64,000 bases of DNA from Synchiropus splendidus (Eukaryota; Chordata; Actinopteri; Syngnathiformes; Callionymidae): the NCBI RefSeq assembly GCF_027744825.2, contig NC_071334.1:40463437-40527436 (forward strand), read 5' to 3'. Under the pieces are notes generated by a model that did not search any database, had not been told where the DNA came from, and was given only the letters and a program-made list of their open reading frames with translations. Positions 48,694-61,800 of this stretch are shown here, piece by piece; position 1 is the first letter of the stretch; every line of letters begins with the position of its first letter. The translations under genes and the position numbers were made by a program.

Positions 48694-50197
48694 ACATAAA
48701 AGTGTTGATAACTTTCGAAAAACACTTCAGACAGCTTAGATTTGAAGTGCAACTACTAGAAAGACCCTTTCTGCTATAGTGGGAGGTTAAAATTTCATGT
48801 TCTGAAGCTTCCCTGAAAAGTTATGGCACAATGCGTGAAAACACTTTTCAGCCTGAGATAAGGTGGGTTTCGGAACGCCAAACATAAAAGTGTCGATAAC
48901 TTTCGAAAAACACTTCAGACAGCTTAGATTTGATGTGCACCTACTAGAAAGGCCCTTTCTGCTATAGTGGGAGGTTAAAATTTCATGTTCTGAAGCTTCC
49001 CTGAAAAGTTATGGCACAATGCACAAAAACGCATTTCAGCCTGAGATAAGGTGGGTTTCGGAACGCCAAACATAAAAGTGTTGATAACTTTCGAAAAACA
49101 CTTCAGACAGCTTAGATTTGATGTGCACCTACTAGAAAGACCCTTTCTGCTATAGTGGGAGGTTAAAATTTCATGTTCTGAAGCTTCCCTGAAAAGTTAT
49201 GGCACAATGCACAAAAACGCTTTTCAGCCTGAGATAAGGTGGGTTTCGGAACGCCAAACATAAAAGTGTTAATAACTTTCGAAAAACACTTCAGACAGCT
49301 TAGATTTGATGTGCACCTACTAGAAAGACCCTTTCTGCTATAGTGGGAGGTTAAAATTTCATGTTCTGAAGCTTCCCTGAAAAGTTATGGCACAATGCAC
49401 AAAAACGCTTTTCAGCCTGAGATAAGGTGTGTTTCGGAACGCCAAACATAAAAGTGTTGATAACTTTCGAAAAACACTTCAGACAGCTTAGATTTGATGT
49501 GCAACTACTAGAAAGACCCTTTCTGCTATAGTGGGAGGTTAAAATTTCATGTTCTGAAGCTTCCCTGAAAAGTTATGGCACAATGCGTGAAAACACTTTT
49601 CAGCCTGAGATAAGGTGGGTTTCGGAACGCCAAACATAAAAGTGTCGATAACTTTCGAAAAACACTTCAGACAGCTTAGATTTGATGTGCACCTACTAGA
49701 AAGGCCCTTTCTGCTATAGTGGGAGGTTAAAATTTCATGTTCTGAAACTTCCCTGAAAAGTTATGGCACAATGCACAAAAACGCATTTCAGCCTGAGATA
49801 AGGTGGGTTTCGGAACGCCAAACATAAAAGTGTTGATAACTTTCGAAAAACACTTCAGACAGCTTAGATTTGATGTGCACCTACTAGAAAGACCCTTTCT
49901 GCTATAGTGGGAGGTTAAAATTTCATGTTCTGAAGCTTCCCTGAAAAGTTATGGCACAATGCACAAAAACGCTTTTCAGCCTGAGATAAGGTGGGTTTCG
50001 GAACGCCAAACATAAAAGTGTTAATAACTTTCGAAAAACACTTCAGACAGCTTAGATTTGATGTGCACCTACTAGAAAGACCCTTTCTGCTATAGTGGGA
50101 GGTTAAAATTTCATGTTCTGAAGCTTCCCTGAAAAGTTATGGCACAATGCACAAAAACGCTTTTCAGCCTGAGATAAGGTGGGTTTCGGAACGCCAA
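48694..50197 (+). repeat. 4-monomer GTGTCGATAAC unit, tandem pair (2 x 752 bp)
   Basis: The series CAAC with GCGTGAAAACAC; AAAAGTGTCG with CGCATTTCAG; plain; AATAAC occurs at 48694-49445 and 49446-50197. The AATAAC monomer of the first copy ends GTGTGTTTCGG, the sequence that normally precedes this series, so the junction arose inside it. Private changes are TTTGAAGTG (near 48745) and CTGAAACTTCC (near 49746). Confidence 0.87.
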
Positions 50198-50384
50198 ACA
50201 TAAAAGTGTTGATAACTTTCGAAAAACACTTCAGACAGCTTAGATTTGATGTGCAACTACTAGAAAGCCCTTTCTGCTATAGTGGGAGGCAATAATTTCA
50301 TGTTCTGAGGCTTCCCTGAAAAGTTATGGCAAAATGCACAAAAACGCTTTTCAGCCTGAAATAAGGTGGGTTTCGGAACGCCAA
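50198..50384 (+). repeat. 187-bp monomer, AGAAAGCCC deletion
   Basis: TAGAAAGCCCTTTCTG lacks one base of the usual AAAGACCC near 50267, in the loop of the large dyad. Only one copy occurs in the window, so it postdates the surrounding duplications. It also carries CTGAGGCTTCC. Confidence 0.93.
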
Positions 50385-52828
50385 ACATAAAAGTGTTGAT
50401 AACTTTCGAAAAACACTTCAGACAGCTTAGATTTGATGTGCACCTACTAGAAAGACCCTTTCTGCTATAGTGGGAGGTTAAATTTTCATGTTCTGAAGCT
50501 TCCCTGAAAAGTTATGCCACAATGCGTAAAAACGCTTTTCAGCCTGAGATAATGTGGGTTTCGGAACGCCAAACATAAAAGTGTTGATAACTTTCGAAAA
50601 ACACTTCAGACAGCTTAGATTTGATGTGCAACTACTAGAAAGACCCTTTCTGCTATAGTGGGAGGCAATAATTTCATGTTCTGAAGCTTCCCTGAAAAGT
50701 TATGGCAAAATGCACAAAAACGCTTTTCAGCCTGAAATAAGGTGGGTTTCGGAACGCCAAACATAAAAGTGTTGATAACTTTCGAAAAACACTTCAGACA
50801 GCTTAGATTTGATGTGCACCTACTAGAAAGACCCTTTCTGCTATAGTGGGAGGTTAAAATTTCATGTTCTGAAGCTTCCCTGAAAAGTTATGCCACAATG
50901 CGTAAAAGCGCTTTTCAGCCTGAGATAATGTGGGTTTCGGAACGCCAAACATAAAATTGTTAATAACTTTCGAAAAACACTTCAGACAGCTAAGATTTTA
51001 TGTGCACCTACTAGAAAGACCCTTTCTGCTATAGTGGGAGGTTAAAATTTCATGTTCTGAAGCTTCCCTGAAAAGTTATGGCACAATGCACAAAAACGCT
51101 TTTCAGCCTGAGTTAAGGTGTGTTTCGGAACGCCAAACATAAAAGTGTTGATAACTTTCGAAAAACACTTCAGACAGCTTAGATTTGATGTGCAACTACT
51201 AGAAAGACCCTTTCTGCTATAGTGGGAGGTTAAAATTTCATGTTCTGAAGCTTCCCTGAAAAGTTATGGCACAATGCACAAAAACGCTTTTCAGCCTGAG
51301 ATAAGGTGGGTTTCGGAACGCCAAACATAAAAGTGTTGATAACTTTCGAAAAACACTTCAGACAGCTTAGATTTGATGTGCACCTACAAGAAAGACCCTT
51401 TCTGCTATAGTGGGAGGTTAAAATTTCATGTTCTGAAGCTTCCCTGAAAAGTTATGGCACAATGCACAAAAACGCTTTTCAGCCTGAGATAAGGTGGGTT
51501 TCGGAACGCCAAACATAAAAGTGTTAATAACTTTCGAAAAACAATTCAGACAGCTAAGATTTGATGTGCACCTACTAGAAAGACCCTTTCTGCGATAGTA
51601 GGAGGTTAAATTTTTATGTTCTGAAGCTTCCCTGAAAAGTTATGGCACAATGCACAAAAACGCTTTTCAGCCTGAGATAAGGTGGGTTTCGGAACGCCAA
51701 ACATAAAAGTGTTGATAACTTTCGAAAAACACTTCAGACAGCTTAGATTTGATGTGCACCTACTAGAAAGACCCTTTCTGCTATAGTGGGAGGTTAAAAT
51801 TTCATGTTCTGAAGCTTCCCTGAAAAGTTATGGCACAATGCACAAAAACGCTTTTCAGCGTGAGATAAGGTGGGTTTCGGAACGCCAAACATAAAAGTGT
51901 TGATAACTTTCGAAAAACACTTCAGACAGCTTAGATTTGATGTGCACCTACTAGAAAGGCCCTTTCTGCTATAGTGGGAGGTTAAAATTTCATGTTCTGA
52001 AGCTTCCCTGAAAAGTTATGGCACAATGCACAAAAACGCTTTTCAGCCTGAGATAAGGTGGGTTTCGGAACGCCAAACATAAAAGTGTTAATAACTTTCG
52101 AAAAACACTTCAGACAGCTAAGATTTTATGTGCAACTACTAGAAAGACCCTTTCTGCTATAGTGGGAGGTTAAAATGTCATGTTCTGAAGCTTCCCTGAA
52201 AAGTTATGGCACAATGCACAAAAACGCTTTTCAGCCTGAGATAAGGTGGGTTTCGGAACGCCAAACATAAAAGTGTTAATAACTTTCGAAAAACACTTCA
52301 GACAGCTTAGATTTGATGAGCACCTACTAGAAAGACCCTTTCTGCTATAGTGGGAGGTTAAAATTTCATGTTCTGAAGCGTCCCTGAAAAGTTATGGCAC
52401 AATGCGTAAAAACGGTTTTCAGCCTGAGATAAGGTGGGTTTCGGAACGCCAAACATAAAAGTGTTAATAACTTTCGAAAAACACTTCAGACAGCTAAGAT
52501 TTTATGTGCAACTACTAGAAAGACCCTTTCTGCTATAGTGGGAGGTTAAAATGTCATGTTCTGAAGCTTCCCTGAAAAGTTATGGCACAATGCACAAAAA
52601 CGCCTTTCAGCCTGAGATAAGGTGGGTTTCGGAACGCCAAACATAAAAGTGTTAATAACTTTCGAAAAACACTTCAGACAGCTTAGATTTGATGTGCACC
52701 TAATAGAAAGACCCTTTCTGCTATAGTGGGAGGTTAAAATTTCATGTTCTGAAGCTTCCCTGAAAAGTTATGGCACAATGCACAAAAACGCTTTTCAGCC
52801 TGAGATAAGGAGGGTTTCGGAACGCCAA

Positions 52829-53015
52829 ACATAAAAGTGTTGATAACTTTCGAAAAACACTTCAGACAGCTTAGATTTGATGTGCACCTACTAGAAAGAC
52901 CCTTTCTGCTATAGTGGGAGGTTAAAATTTCATGTTCTGAAGCTTCCCTGAAAAGTTATGGCACAATGCACAAAAACGTTTTCAGCCTGAGATAAGGTGG
53001 GTTTCGGAACGCCAA
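52829..53015 (+). repeat. 187-bp monomer, CGTTTTC deletion, copy 3
   Basis: The missing C lies near 52978. The neighbours (CCTAATAG, then GATAAGGAGGG before it; plain, then CCCTCTCTG after it) are the same as around 46025, so these two copies descend from one larger duplication. Confidence 0.93.
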
Positions 53016-53203
53016 ACATAAAAGTGTTGATAACTTTCGAAAAACACTTCAGACAGCTTAGATTTGATGTGCACCTACTAGAAAGACCCTTTCTGCTATA
53101 GTGGGAGGTTAAAATTTCATGTTCTGAAGCTTCCCTGAAAAGTTATGGCACAATGCACAAAAACGCTTTTCAGCCTGAGATAAGGTGGGTTTCGGAACGC
53201 CAA

Positions 53204-54895
53204 ACATAAAAGTGTTGATAACTTTCGAAAAACACTTCAGACAGCTTAGATTTGATGTGCACCTACTAGAAAGACCCTCTCTGCTATAGTGGGAGGTTAA
53301 AATTTCATGTTCTGAAGCTTCCTTGAAAAGTTATGGCACAATGCACAAAAACGCTTTTCAGCCTGAGATAAGGTGTGTTTCGGAACGCCAAACATAAAAG
53401 TGTTGATAACTTTCGAAAAACACTTCAGACAGCTTAGATTTGATGTGCAACTACTAGAAAGACCCTTTCTGCTATAGTGGGAGGTTAAAATTTCATGTTC
53501 TGAAGCTTCCCTGAAAAGTTATGGCACAATGCGTGAAAACACTTTTCAGCCTGAGATAAGGTGGGTTTCGGAACGCCAAACATAAAAGTGTCGATAACTT
53601 TCGAAAAACACTTCAGACAGCTTAGATTTGATGTGCACCTACTAGAAAGGCCCTTTCTGCTATAGTGGGAGGTTAAAATTTCATGTTCTGAAGCTTCCCT
53701 GAAAAGTTATGGCACAATGCACAAAAACGCATTTCAGCCTGAGATAAGGTGGGTTTCGGAACGCCAAACATAAAAGTGTTGATAACTTTCGAAAAACACT
53801 TCAGACAGCTTAGATTTGATGTGCACCTACTAGAAAGACCCTTTCTGCTATAGTGGGAGGTTAAAATTTCATGTTCTGAAGCTTCCCTGAAAAGTTATGG
53901 CACAATGCACAAAAACGCTTTTCAGCCTGAGATAAGGTGGGTTTCGGAACGCCAAACATAAAAGTGTTAATAACTTTCGAAAAACACTTCAGACAGCTTA
54001 GATTTGATGTGCACCTACTAGAAAGACCCTTTCTGCTATAGTGGGAGGTTAAAATTTCATGTTCTGAAGCTTCCCTGAAAAGTTATGGCACAATGCACAA
54101 AAACGCTTTTCAGCCTGAGATAAGGTGGGTTTCGGAACGCCAAACATAAAAGTGTTGATAACTTTCGAAAAACACTTCAGACAGCTTAGATTTGATGTGC
54201 AACTACTAGAAAGACCCTTTCTGCTATAGTGGGAGGCAATAATTTCATGTTCTGAAGCTTCCCTGAAAAGTTATGGCAAAATGCACAAAAACGCTTTTCA
54301 GCCTGAAATAAGGTGGGTTTCGGAACGCCAAACATAAAAGTGTTGATAACTTTCGAAAAACACTTCAGACAGCTTAGATTTGATGTGCACCTACTAGAAA
54401 GACCCTTTCTGCTATAGTGGGAGGTTAAAATTTCATGTTCTGAAGCTTCCCTGAAAAGTTATGCCACAATGCGTAAAAACGCTTTTCAGCCTGAGATAAT
54501 GTGGGTTTCGGAACGCCAAACATAAAAGTGTTGATAACTTTCGAAAAACACTTCAGACAGCTTAGATTTGATGTGCAACTACTAGAAAGACCCTTTCTGC
54601 TATAGTGGGAGGCAATAATTTCATGTTCTGAAGCTTCCCTGAAAAGTTATGGCAAAATGCACAAAAACGCTTTTCAGCCTGAAATATGGTGGGTTTCGGA
54701 ACGCCAAACATAAAAGTGTTGATAACTTTTGAAAAACACTTCAGACAGCTTAGATTTGATGTGCACCTACTAGAAAGACCCTTTCTGCTATAGTGGGAGG
54801 TTAAAATTTCATGTTCTGAAGCTTCCCTGAAAAGTTATGCCACAATGCGTAAAAACGCTTTTCAGCCTGAGATAATGTGGGTTTCGGAACGCCAA
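53204..54895 (+). repeat. 9-monomer CCCTCTCTG block, later copy
   Basis: It follows the order of 46251-47942 with the usual GCTATAG instead of GTTATAG in the sixth monomer. Private changes are CTTCCTTGAAAAG (near 53322), AAATATGGTGGG (near 54684) and CTTTTGAAAAAC (near 54728). Confidence 0.82.
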
Positions 54896-55459
54896 ACATA
54901 AAATTGTTAATAACTTTCGAAAAACACTTCAGACAGCTAAGATTTTATGTGCACCTACTAGAAAGACCCTTTCTGCTATAGTGGGAGGTTAAAATTTCAT
55001 GTTCTGAAGCTTCCCTGAAAAGTTATGGCACAATGCACAAAAACGCTTTTCAGCCTGAGATAAGGTGTGTTTCGGAACGCCAAACATAAAAGTGTTGATA
55101 ACTTTCGAAAAACACTTCAGACAGCTTAGATTTGATGTGCAACTACTAGAAAGACCCTTTCTGCTATAGTGGGAGGTTAAAATTTCATGTTCTGAAGCTT
55201 CCCTGAAAACTTATGGCACAATGCACAAAAACGCTTTTCAGCCTGAGATAAGGTGGGTTTCGGAACGCCAAACATAAAAGTGTTGATAACTTTCGAAAAA
55301 CACTTCAGACAGCTTAGATTTGATGTGCACCTACTAGAAAGACCCTTTCTGCTATAGTGGGAGGTTAAAATTTCATGTTCTGAAGCTTCCCTGAAAAGTT
55401 ATGGCACAATGCACAAAAACGCTTTTCAGCCTGAGATAAGGTGGGTTTCGGAACGCCAA

Positions 55460-56963
55460 ACATAAAAGTGTTAATAACTTTCGAAAAACAATTCAGACAG
55501 CTAAGATTTGATGTGCACCTACTAGAAAGACCCTTTCTGCTATAGTGGGAGGTTAAATTTTTATGTTCTGAAGCTTCCCTGAAAAGTTATGGCACAATGC
55601 ACAAAAACGCTTTTCAGCCTGAGATAAGGTGGGTTTCGGAACGCCAAACATAAAAGCGTTGATAACTTTCGAAAAACACTTCAGACAGCTTAGATTTGAT
55701 GTGCACCTACTAGAAAGACCCTTTCTGCTATAGTGGGAGGTTAAAATTTCATGTTCTGAAGCTTCCCTGAAAAGTTATGGCACAATGCACAAAAACGCTT
55801 TTCAGCCTGAGATAAGGTGGGTTTCGGAACGCCAAACATAAAAGTGTTGATAACTTTCGAAAAACACTTCAGACAGCTTAGATTTGATGTGCACCTACTA
55901 GAAAGGCCCTTTCTGCTATAGTGGGAGGTTAAAATTTCATGTTCTGAAGCTTCCCTGAAGAGTTATGGCACAATGCACAAAAACGCTTTTCAGCCTGAGA
56001 TAAGGTGGGTTTCGGAACGCCAAACATAAAAGTGTTGATAACTTTCGAAAAACACTTCAGACAGCTTAGATTTGATGTGCACCCACTAGAAAGACCCTTT
56101 CTGCTATAGTGGGAGGTTAAAATTTCATGTTCTGAAGCGTCCCTGAAAAGTTATGGCACAATGCGTGAAAACGCTTTTCAGCCTGAGATAAGGTGGGTTT
56201 CGGAACGCCAAACATAAAAGTGTTAATAACTTTCGAAAAACACTTCAGACAGCTAAGATTTTATGTGCAACTACTAGAAAGACCCTTTCTGCTATAGTGG
56301 GAGGTTAAAATGTCATGTTCTGAAGCTTCCCTGAAAAGTTATGGCACAATGCACAAAAACGCTTTTCAGCCTGAGATAAGGTGGGTTTCGGAACGCCAAA
56401 CATAAAAGTGGTAATAACTTTCGAAAAACACTTCAGACAGCTTAGATTTGATGAGCACCTACTAGAAAGACCCTTTCTGCTATAGTGGGAGGTTAAAATT
56501 TCATGTTCTGAAGCGTCCCTGAAAAGTTATGGCACAATGCGTAAAAACGGTTTTCAGCCTGAGATAAGGTGGGTTTCGGAACGCCAAACATAAAAGTGTT
56601 GATAACTTTCGAAAAACACTTCAGACAGCTTAGATTTGATGTGCACCTACTAGAAAGACCCTTTCTGCTATAGTGGGAGGTTAAAATTTCATGTTCTGAA
56701 GCTTCCCTGAAAAGTTATGGCACTATGCACAAAAACGCTTTTCAGCCTGAGATAAGGTGGGTTTCGGAACGCCAAACATAAAAGTGTTGATTACTTTCAA
56801 AAAACACTTCAGACAGCTTAGATTTGAGGTGCAACTACTAGAAAGACCCTTTCTGCTATAGTGGGAGGTTAAAATTTCATGTTCTGAAGCTTCCCTGAAA
56901 AGTTATGGCACAATGCGTAAAAACGCTTTTCAGCCTGAGATAAGGTGGGTTTCGGAACGCCAA
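55460..56963 (+). repeat. 8-monomer unit starting with AAATTTTTATG (1504 bp)
   Basis: The series is AAACAATTCAG with AAATTTTTATG; AAAAGCGTTG; CTGAAGAG; GCGTCCC with ACCCACTAG; CTAAGATTTTATG; GATGAGCACC (with AAAAGTGGTAATAAC); GGCACTATGC; GTTGATTACTTTC with GATTTGAGGTG. The first six recur at 56964-58091. The last two recur at 58468-58843, after two extra monomers. Confidence 0.85.
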
Positions 56964-58843
56964 ACATAAAAGTGTTAATAACTTTCGAAAAACAATTCAG
57001 ACAGCTAAGATTTGATGTGCACCTACTAGAAAGACCCTTTCTGCTATAGTGGGAGGTTAAATTTTTATGTTCTGAAGCTTCCCTGAAAAGTTATGGCACA
57101 ATGCACAAAAACGCTTTTCAGCCTGAGATAAGGTGGGTTTCGGAACGCCAAACATAAAAGTGTTGATAACTTTCGAAAAACACTTCAGACAGCTTAGATT
57201 TGATGTGCACCTACTAGAAAGACCCTTTCTGCTATAGTGGGAGGTTAAAATTTCATGTTCTGAAGCTTCCCTGAAAAGTTATGGCACAATGCACAAAAAC
57301 GCTTTTCAGCCTGAGATAAGGTGGGTTTCGGAACGCCAAACATAAAAGTGTTGATAACTTTCGAAAAACACTTCAGACAGCTTAGATTTGATGTGCACCT
57401 ACTAGAAAGGCCCTTTCTGCTATAGTGGGAGGTTAAAATTTCATGTTCTGAAGCTTCCCTGAAGAGTTATGGCACAATGCACAAAAACGCTTTTCAGCCT
57501 GAGATAAGGTGGGTTTCGGAACGCCAAACATAAAAGTGTTGATAACTTTCGAAAAACACTTCAGACAGCTTAGATTTGATGTGCACCTACTAGAAAGACC
57601 CTTTCTGCTATAGTGGGAGGTTAAAATTTCATGTTCTGAAGCGTCCCTGAAAAGTTATGGCACAATGCGTGAAAACGCTTTTCAGCCTGAGATAAGGTGG
57701 GTTTCGGAACGCCAAACATAAAAGTGTTAATAACTTTCGAAAAACACTTCAGACAGCTAAGATTTTATGTGCAACTACTAGAAAGACCCTTTCTGCTATA
57801 GTGGGAGGTTAAAATGTCATGTTCTGAAGCTTCCCTGAAAAGTTATGGCACAATGCACAAAAACGCTTTTCAGCCTGAGATAAGGTGGGTTTCGGAACGC
57901 CAAACATAAAAGTGTTAATAACTTTCGAAAAACACTTCAGACAGCTTAGATTTGATGAGCACCTACTAGAAAGACCCTTTCTGCTATAGTGGGAGGTTAA
58001 AATTTCATGTTCTGAAGCGTCCCTGAAAAGTTATGGCACAATGCGTAAAAACGGTTTTCAGCCTGAGATAAGGTGGGTTTCGGAACGCCAAACATAAAAG
58101 TGTTAATAACTTTCGAAAAACACTTCAGACAGCTAAGATTTTATGTGCAACTACTAGAAAGACCCTTTCTGCTATAGTGGGAGGTTAAAATGTCATGTTC
58201 TGAAGCTTCCCTGAAAAGTTATGGCACAATGCACAAAAACGCCTTTCAGCCTGAGATAAGGTGGGTTTCGGAACGCCAAACATAAAAGTGTTAATAACTT
58301 TCGAAAAACACTTCAGACAGTTTAGATTTGATGTGCACCTAATAGAAAGACCCTTTCTGCTATAGTGGGAGGTTAAAATTTCATGTTCTGAAGCTTCCCT
58401 GAAAAGTTATGGCACAATGCACAAAAACGCTTTTCAGCCTGAGATAAGGTGGGTTTCGGAACGCCAAACATAAAAGTGTTGATAACTTTCGAAAAACACT
58501 TCAGACAGCTTAGATTTGATGTGCACCTACTAGAAAGACCCTTTCTGCTATAGTGGGAGGTTAAAATTTCATGTTCTGAAGCTTCCCTGAAAAGTTATGG
58601 CACTATGCACAAAAACGCTTTTCAGCCTGAGATAAGGTGGGTTTCGGAACGCCAAACATAAAAGTGTTGATTACTTTCAAAAAACACTTCAGACAGCTTA
58701 GATTTGAGGTGCAACTACTAGAAAGACCCTTTCTGCTATAGTGGGAGGTTAAAATTTCATGTTCTGAAGCTTCCCTGAAAAGTTATGGCACAATGCGTAA
58801 AAACGCTTTTCAGCCTGAGATAAGGTGGGTTTCGGAACGCCAA
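56964..58843 (+). repeat. 10-monomer version of the preceding unit (1880 bp)
   Basis: It contains the same eight monomer types as 55460-56963 plus a CTAAGATTTTATG/GCCTTTCAG monomer and a CCTAATAG monomer (58092-58467). Those two follow GATGAGCACC in most other copies of the series, so the shorter upstream unit probably lost them. Confidence 0.85.
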
Positions 58844-61800
58844 ACATAAAAGTGTTAATAACTTTCCAAAAACACTTCAGACAGCTTAGATTTGATGTGC
58901 AACTACTAGAAAGACCCTTTCTGCTATAGTGGGAGGCAATAATTTCATGTTCTGAAGCTTCCCTGAAAAGTTATGGCACAATGCACAAAAACGCTTTTCA
59001 GCCTGAGATAAGGTGGGTTTCGGAACGCCAAACATAAAAGTGTTGATAACTTTCGAAAAACACTTCAGACAGCTTAGATTTGATGTGCACCGACTAGAAA
59101 GACCCGTTCTCCTATAGTGGGAGGTTAAAATTTCATGTTCTGAAGCTTCCCTGAAAAGTTATGGCACAATGCACAAAAACGCTTTTCAGCCTGAGATGAG
59201 GTGGGTTTCGGAACGCCAAACATAAAAGTGTTGATAACTTTCGAAAAACACTTCAGACAGCTTAGATTTGATGTGCACCTACTAGAAAGGCCCTTTCTGC
59301 TATAGTGGGAGGTTAAAATTTCATGTTCTGAAGCTTCCCTGAAGAGTTATGGCAAAATGCACAAAAACGCCTTTCAGCCTGAGATAAGGTGGGTTTCGGA
59401 ACGCCAAACATAAAAGTGTTGATAACTTTCGAAAAACACTTCAGACAGCTTAGATTTGATGTGCACCTACTAGAAAGACCCTTTCTGCTATAGTGGGAGG
59501 TTAAAATTTGATGTTCTGAAGCGTCCCTGAAAAGTTATGGCACAATGCGTAAAAACGCTTTTCAGCCTGAGATAAGGTGGGTTTCGGAACGCCAAACATA
59601 AAAGTGTTAATAACTTTCGAAAAACACTTCAGACAGCTAAGATTTTATGTGCAACTACTAGAAAGACCCTTTCTGCTATAGTGGGAGGTTAAAATGTCAT
59701 GTTCTGAAGCTTCCCTGAAAAGTTATGGCACAATGCACAAAAACGCTTTTCAGCCTGAGATAAGGTGGGTTTCGGAACGCCAAACATAAAAGTGTTAATA
59801 ACTTTCGAAAAACACTTCAGACAGCTAATATTTGATATGCAACTACTAGAAAGACCCTTTTTGCTATAGTGGGAGGTTAAAATTTCATGTTCTGAAGCTT
59901 CCCTGAAAAGTTATGGCACAATGCACAAAAACGCTTTTCAGCCTGAGATAAGGTGGGTTTCGGAACGCCAAACATAAAAGTGTTGATAACTTTCGAAAAA
60001 CACTTCAGACAGCTTAGATTTGATGTGCACCTACTAGAAAGACCCTTTCTGCTATAGTGGGAGGTTAAAATTTCATGTTCTGAAGCTTCCCTGAAAAGTT
60101 ATGGCACAATGCACAAAAACGCTTTTCAGCCTGAGATAAGGTGGGTTTCGGAACGCCAAACATAAAAGTGTTGATAACTTTCGAAAAACACTTCAGACAG
60201 CTTAGATTTGATGTGCACCTACTAGAAAGACCCTTTCTGCTATAGTGGGAGGTTAAAATTTCATGTTCTGAAGCTTCCCTGAAAAGTTATGGCACAATGC
60301 ACAAAAACGCTTTTCAGCCTGAGATAAGGTGGGTTTCGGAACGCCAAACATAAAAGTGTTGATAACTTTCGAAAAACACTTCAGACAGCTTAGATTTGAT
60401 GTGCACCTACTAGAAAGACCCTCTCTGCTATAGTGGGAGGTTAAAATTTCATGTTCTGAAGCTTCCCTGAAAAGTTATGGCACAATGCACAAAAACGCTT
60501 TTCAGCCTGAGATAAGGTGTGTTTCGGAACGCCAAACATAAAAGTGTTGATAACTTTCGAAAAACACTTCAGACAGCTTAGATTTGATGTGCAACTACTA
60601 GAAAGACCCTTTCTGCTATAGTGGGAGGTTAAAATTTCATGTTCTGAAGCTTCCCTGAAAAGTTATGGCACAATGCGTGAAAACGCTTTTCAGCCTGAGA
60701 TAAGGTGGGTTTCGGAACGCCAAACATAAAAGTGTTGATAACTTTCGAAAAACACTTCAGACAGCTTAGATTTGATGTGCACCTACTAGAAAGGCCCTTT
60801 CTGCTATAGTGGGAGGTTAAAATTTCATGTTCTGAAGCTTCCCTGAAAAGTTATGGCACAATGCACAAAAACGCATTTCAGCCTGAGATAAGGTGGGTTT
60901 CGTAACGCCACACATAAAAGTGTTGATAACTTTCGAAAAACACTTCAGACAGCTTAGATTTGATGTGCACCCACTAGAAAGACCCTTTCTGCTGTAGTGG
61001 GAGGTTAAAATTTCATGTTCTGAAGCGTCCCTGAAAAGTTATGGTACAATGCGTAAAAACGCTTTTCAGCCTGAGATAAGGTGGGATTCGGAACGCCAAA
61101 CATAAAAGTGTTAATAACTTTCGAAAAACACTTCAGACAGCAAAGATTTTATGTGCAACTACTAGAAAGACCCTTTCTGCTATAGTGGGAGGTTAAAATT
61201 TCATGTTCTGAAGCTTCCCTGAATAGTTATGGCACAATGCACAAAAACGCTTTTCAGCCTGAGATAAGGTGGGTTTCGGAACGCCAAACATAAAAGTGTT
61301 GATAACTTTCGAAAAACACTTCAGACAGCTTAGATTTGATGTGCAACTACTAGAAAGACCCTTTCTGCTATAGTGGGAGGTTAAAATTTCATGTTCTGAA
61401 GCTTCCCTGAAAAGTTATGGCACAATGCGTGAAAACGCTTTTCAGCCTGAGATAAGGTGGGTTTCGGAACGCCAAACATAAAAGTGTTGATAACTTTCGA
61501 AAAACACTTCAGACAGCTTAGATTTGATGTGCACCTACTAGAAAGGCCCTTTCTGCTATAGTGGGAGGTTAAAATTTCATGTTCTGAAGCTTCCCAGAAA
61601 AGTTATGGCACAATGCACAAAAACGCTTTTCAGCCTGAGATAAGGTGGGTTTCGGAACGCCAAACATAAAAGTGTTGATAACTTTCGAAAAACACTTCAG
61701 ACAGCTTAGATTTGATGTGCACCTACTAGAAAGGCCCTTTCTGCTATAGTGGGAGGTTAAAATTTCATGTTCTGAAGCTTCCCTGAAAAGTTATGCCACA

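Larger units (their letters stand above)
50949..54895 (+). repeat. 21-monomer interval between AAAATTGTTAATAAC markers
   Basis: The marker monomer (ACATAAAATTG with CTAAGATTTTATGTGCACC) begins at 34594, 42868, 50949, 54896 and 63169, that is 44, 43, 21 and 44 monomers apart. Here the seven monomers before both markers match (from 49634 and 53580), and similarity continues after the markers through the AAATTTTTATG monomer, so a 21-monomer tandem duplication is supported. Local changes are GATAGTAGGAGG (near 51595) and CAGCGTGAG (near 51858). Confidence 0.78.
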
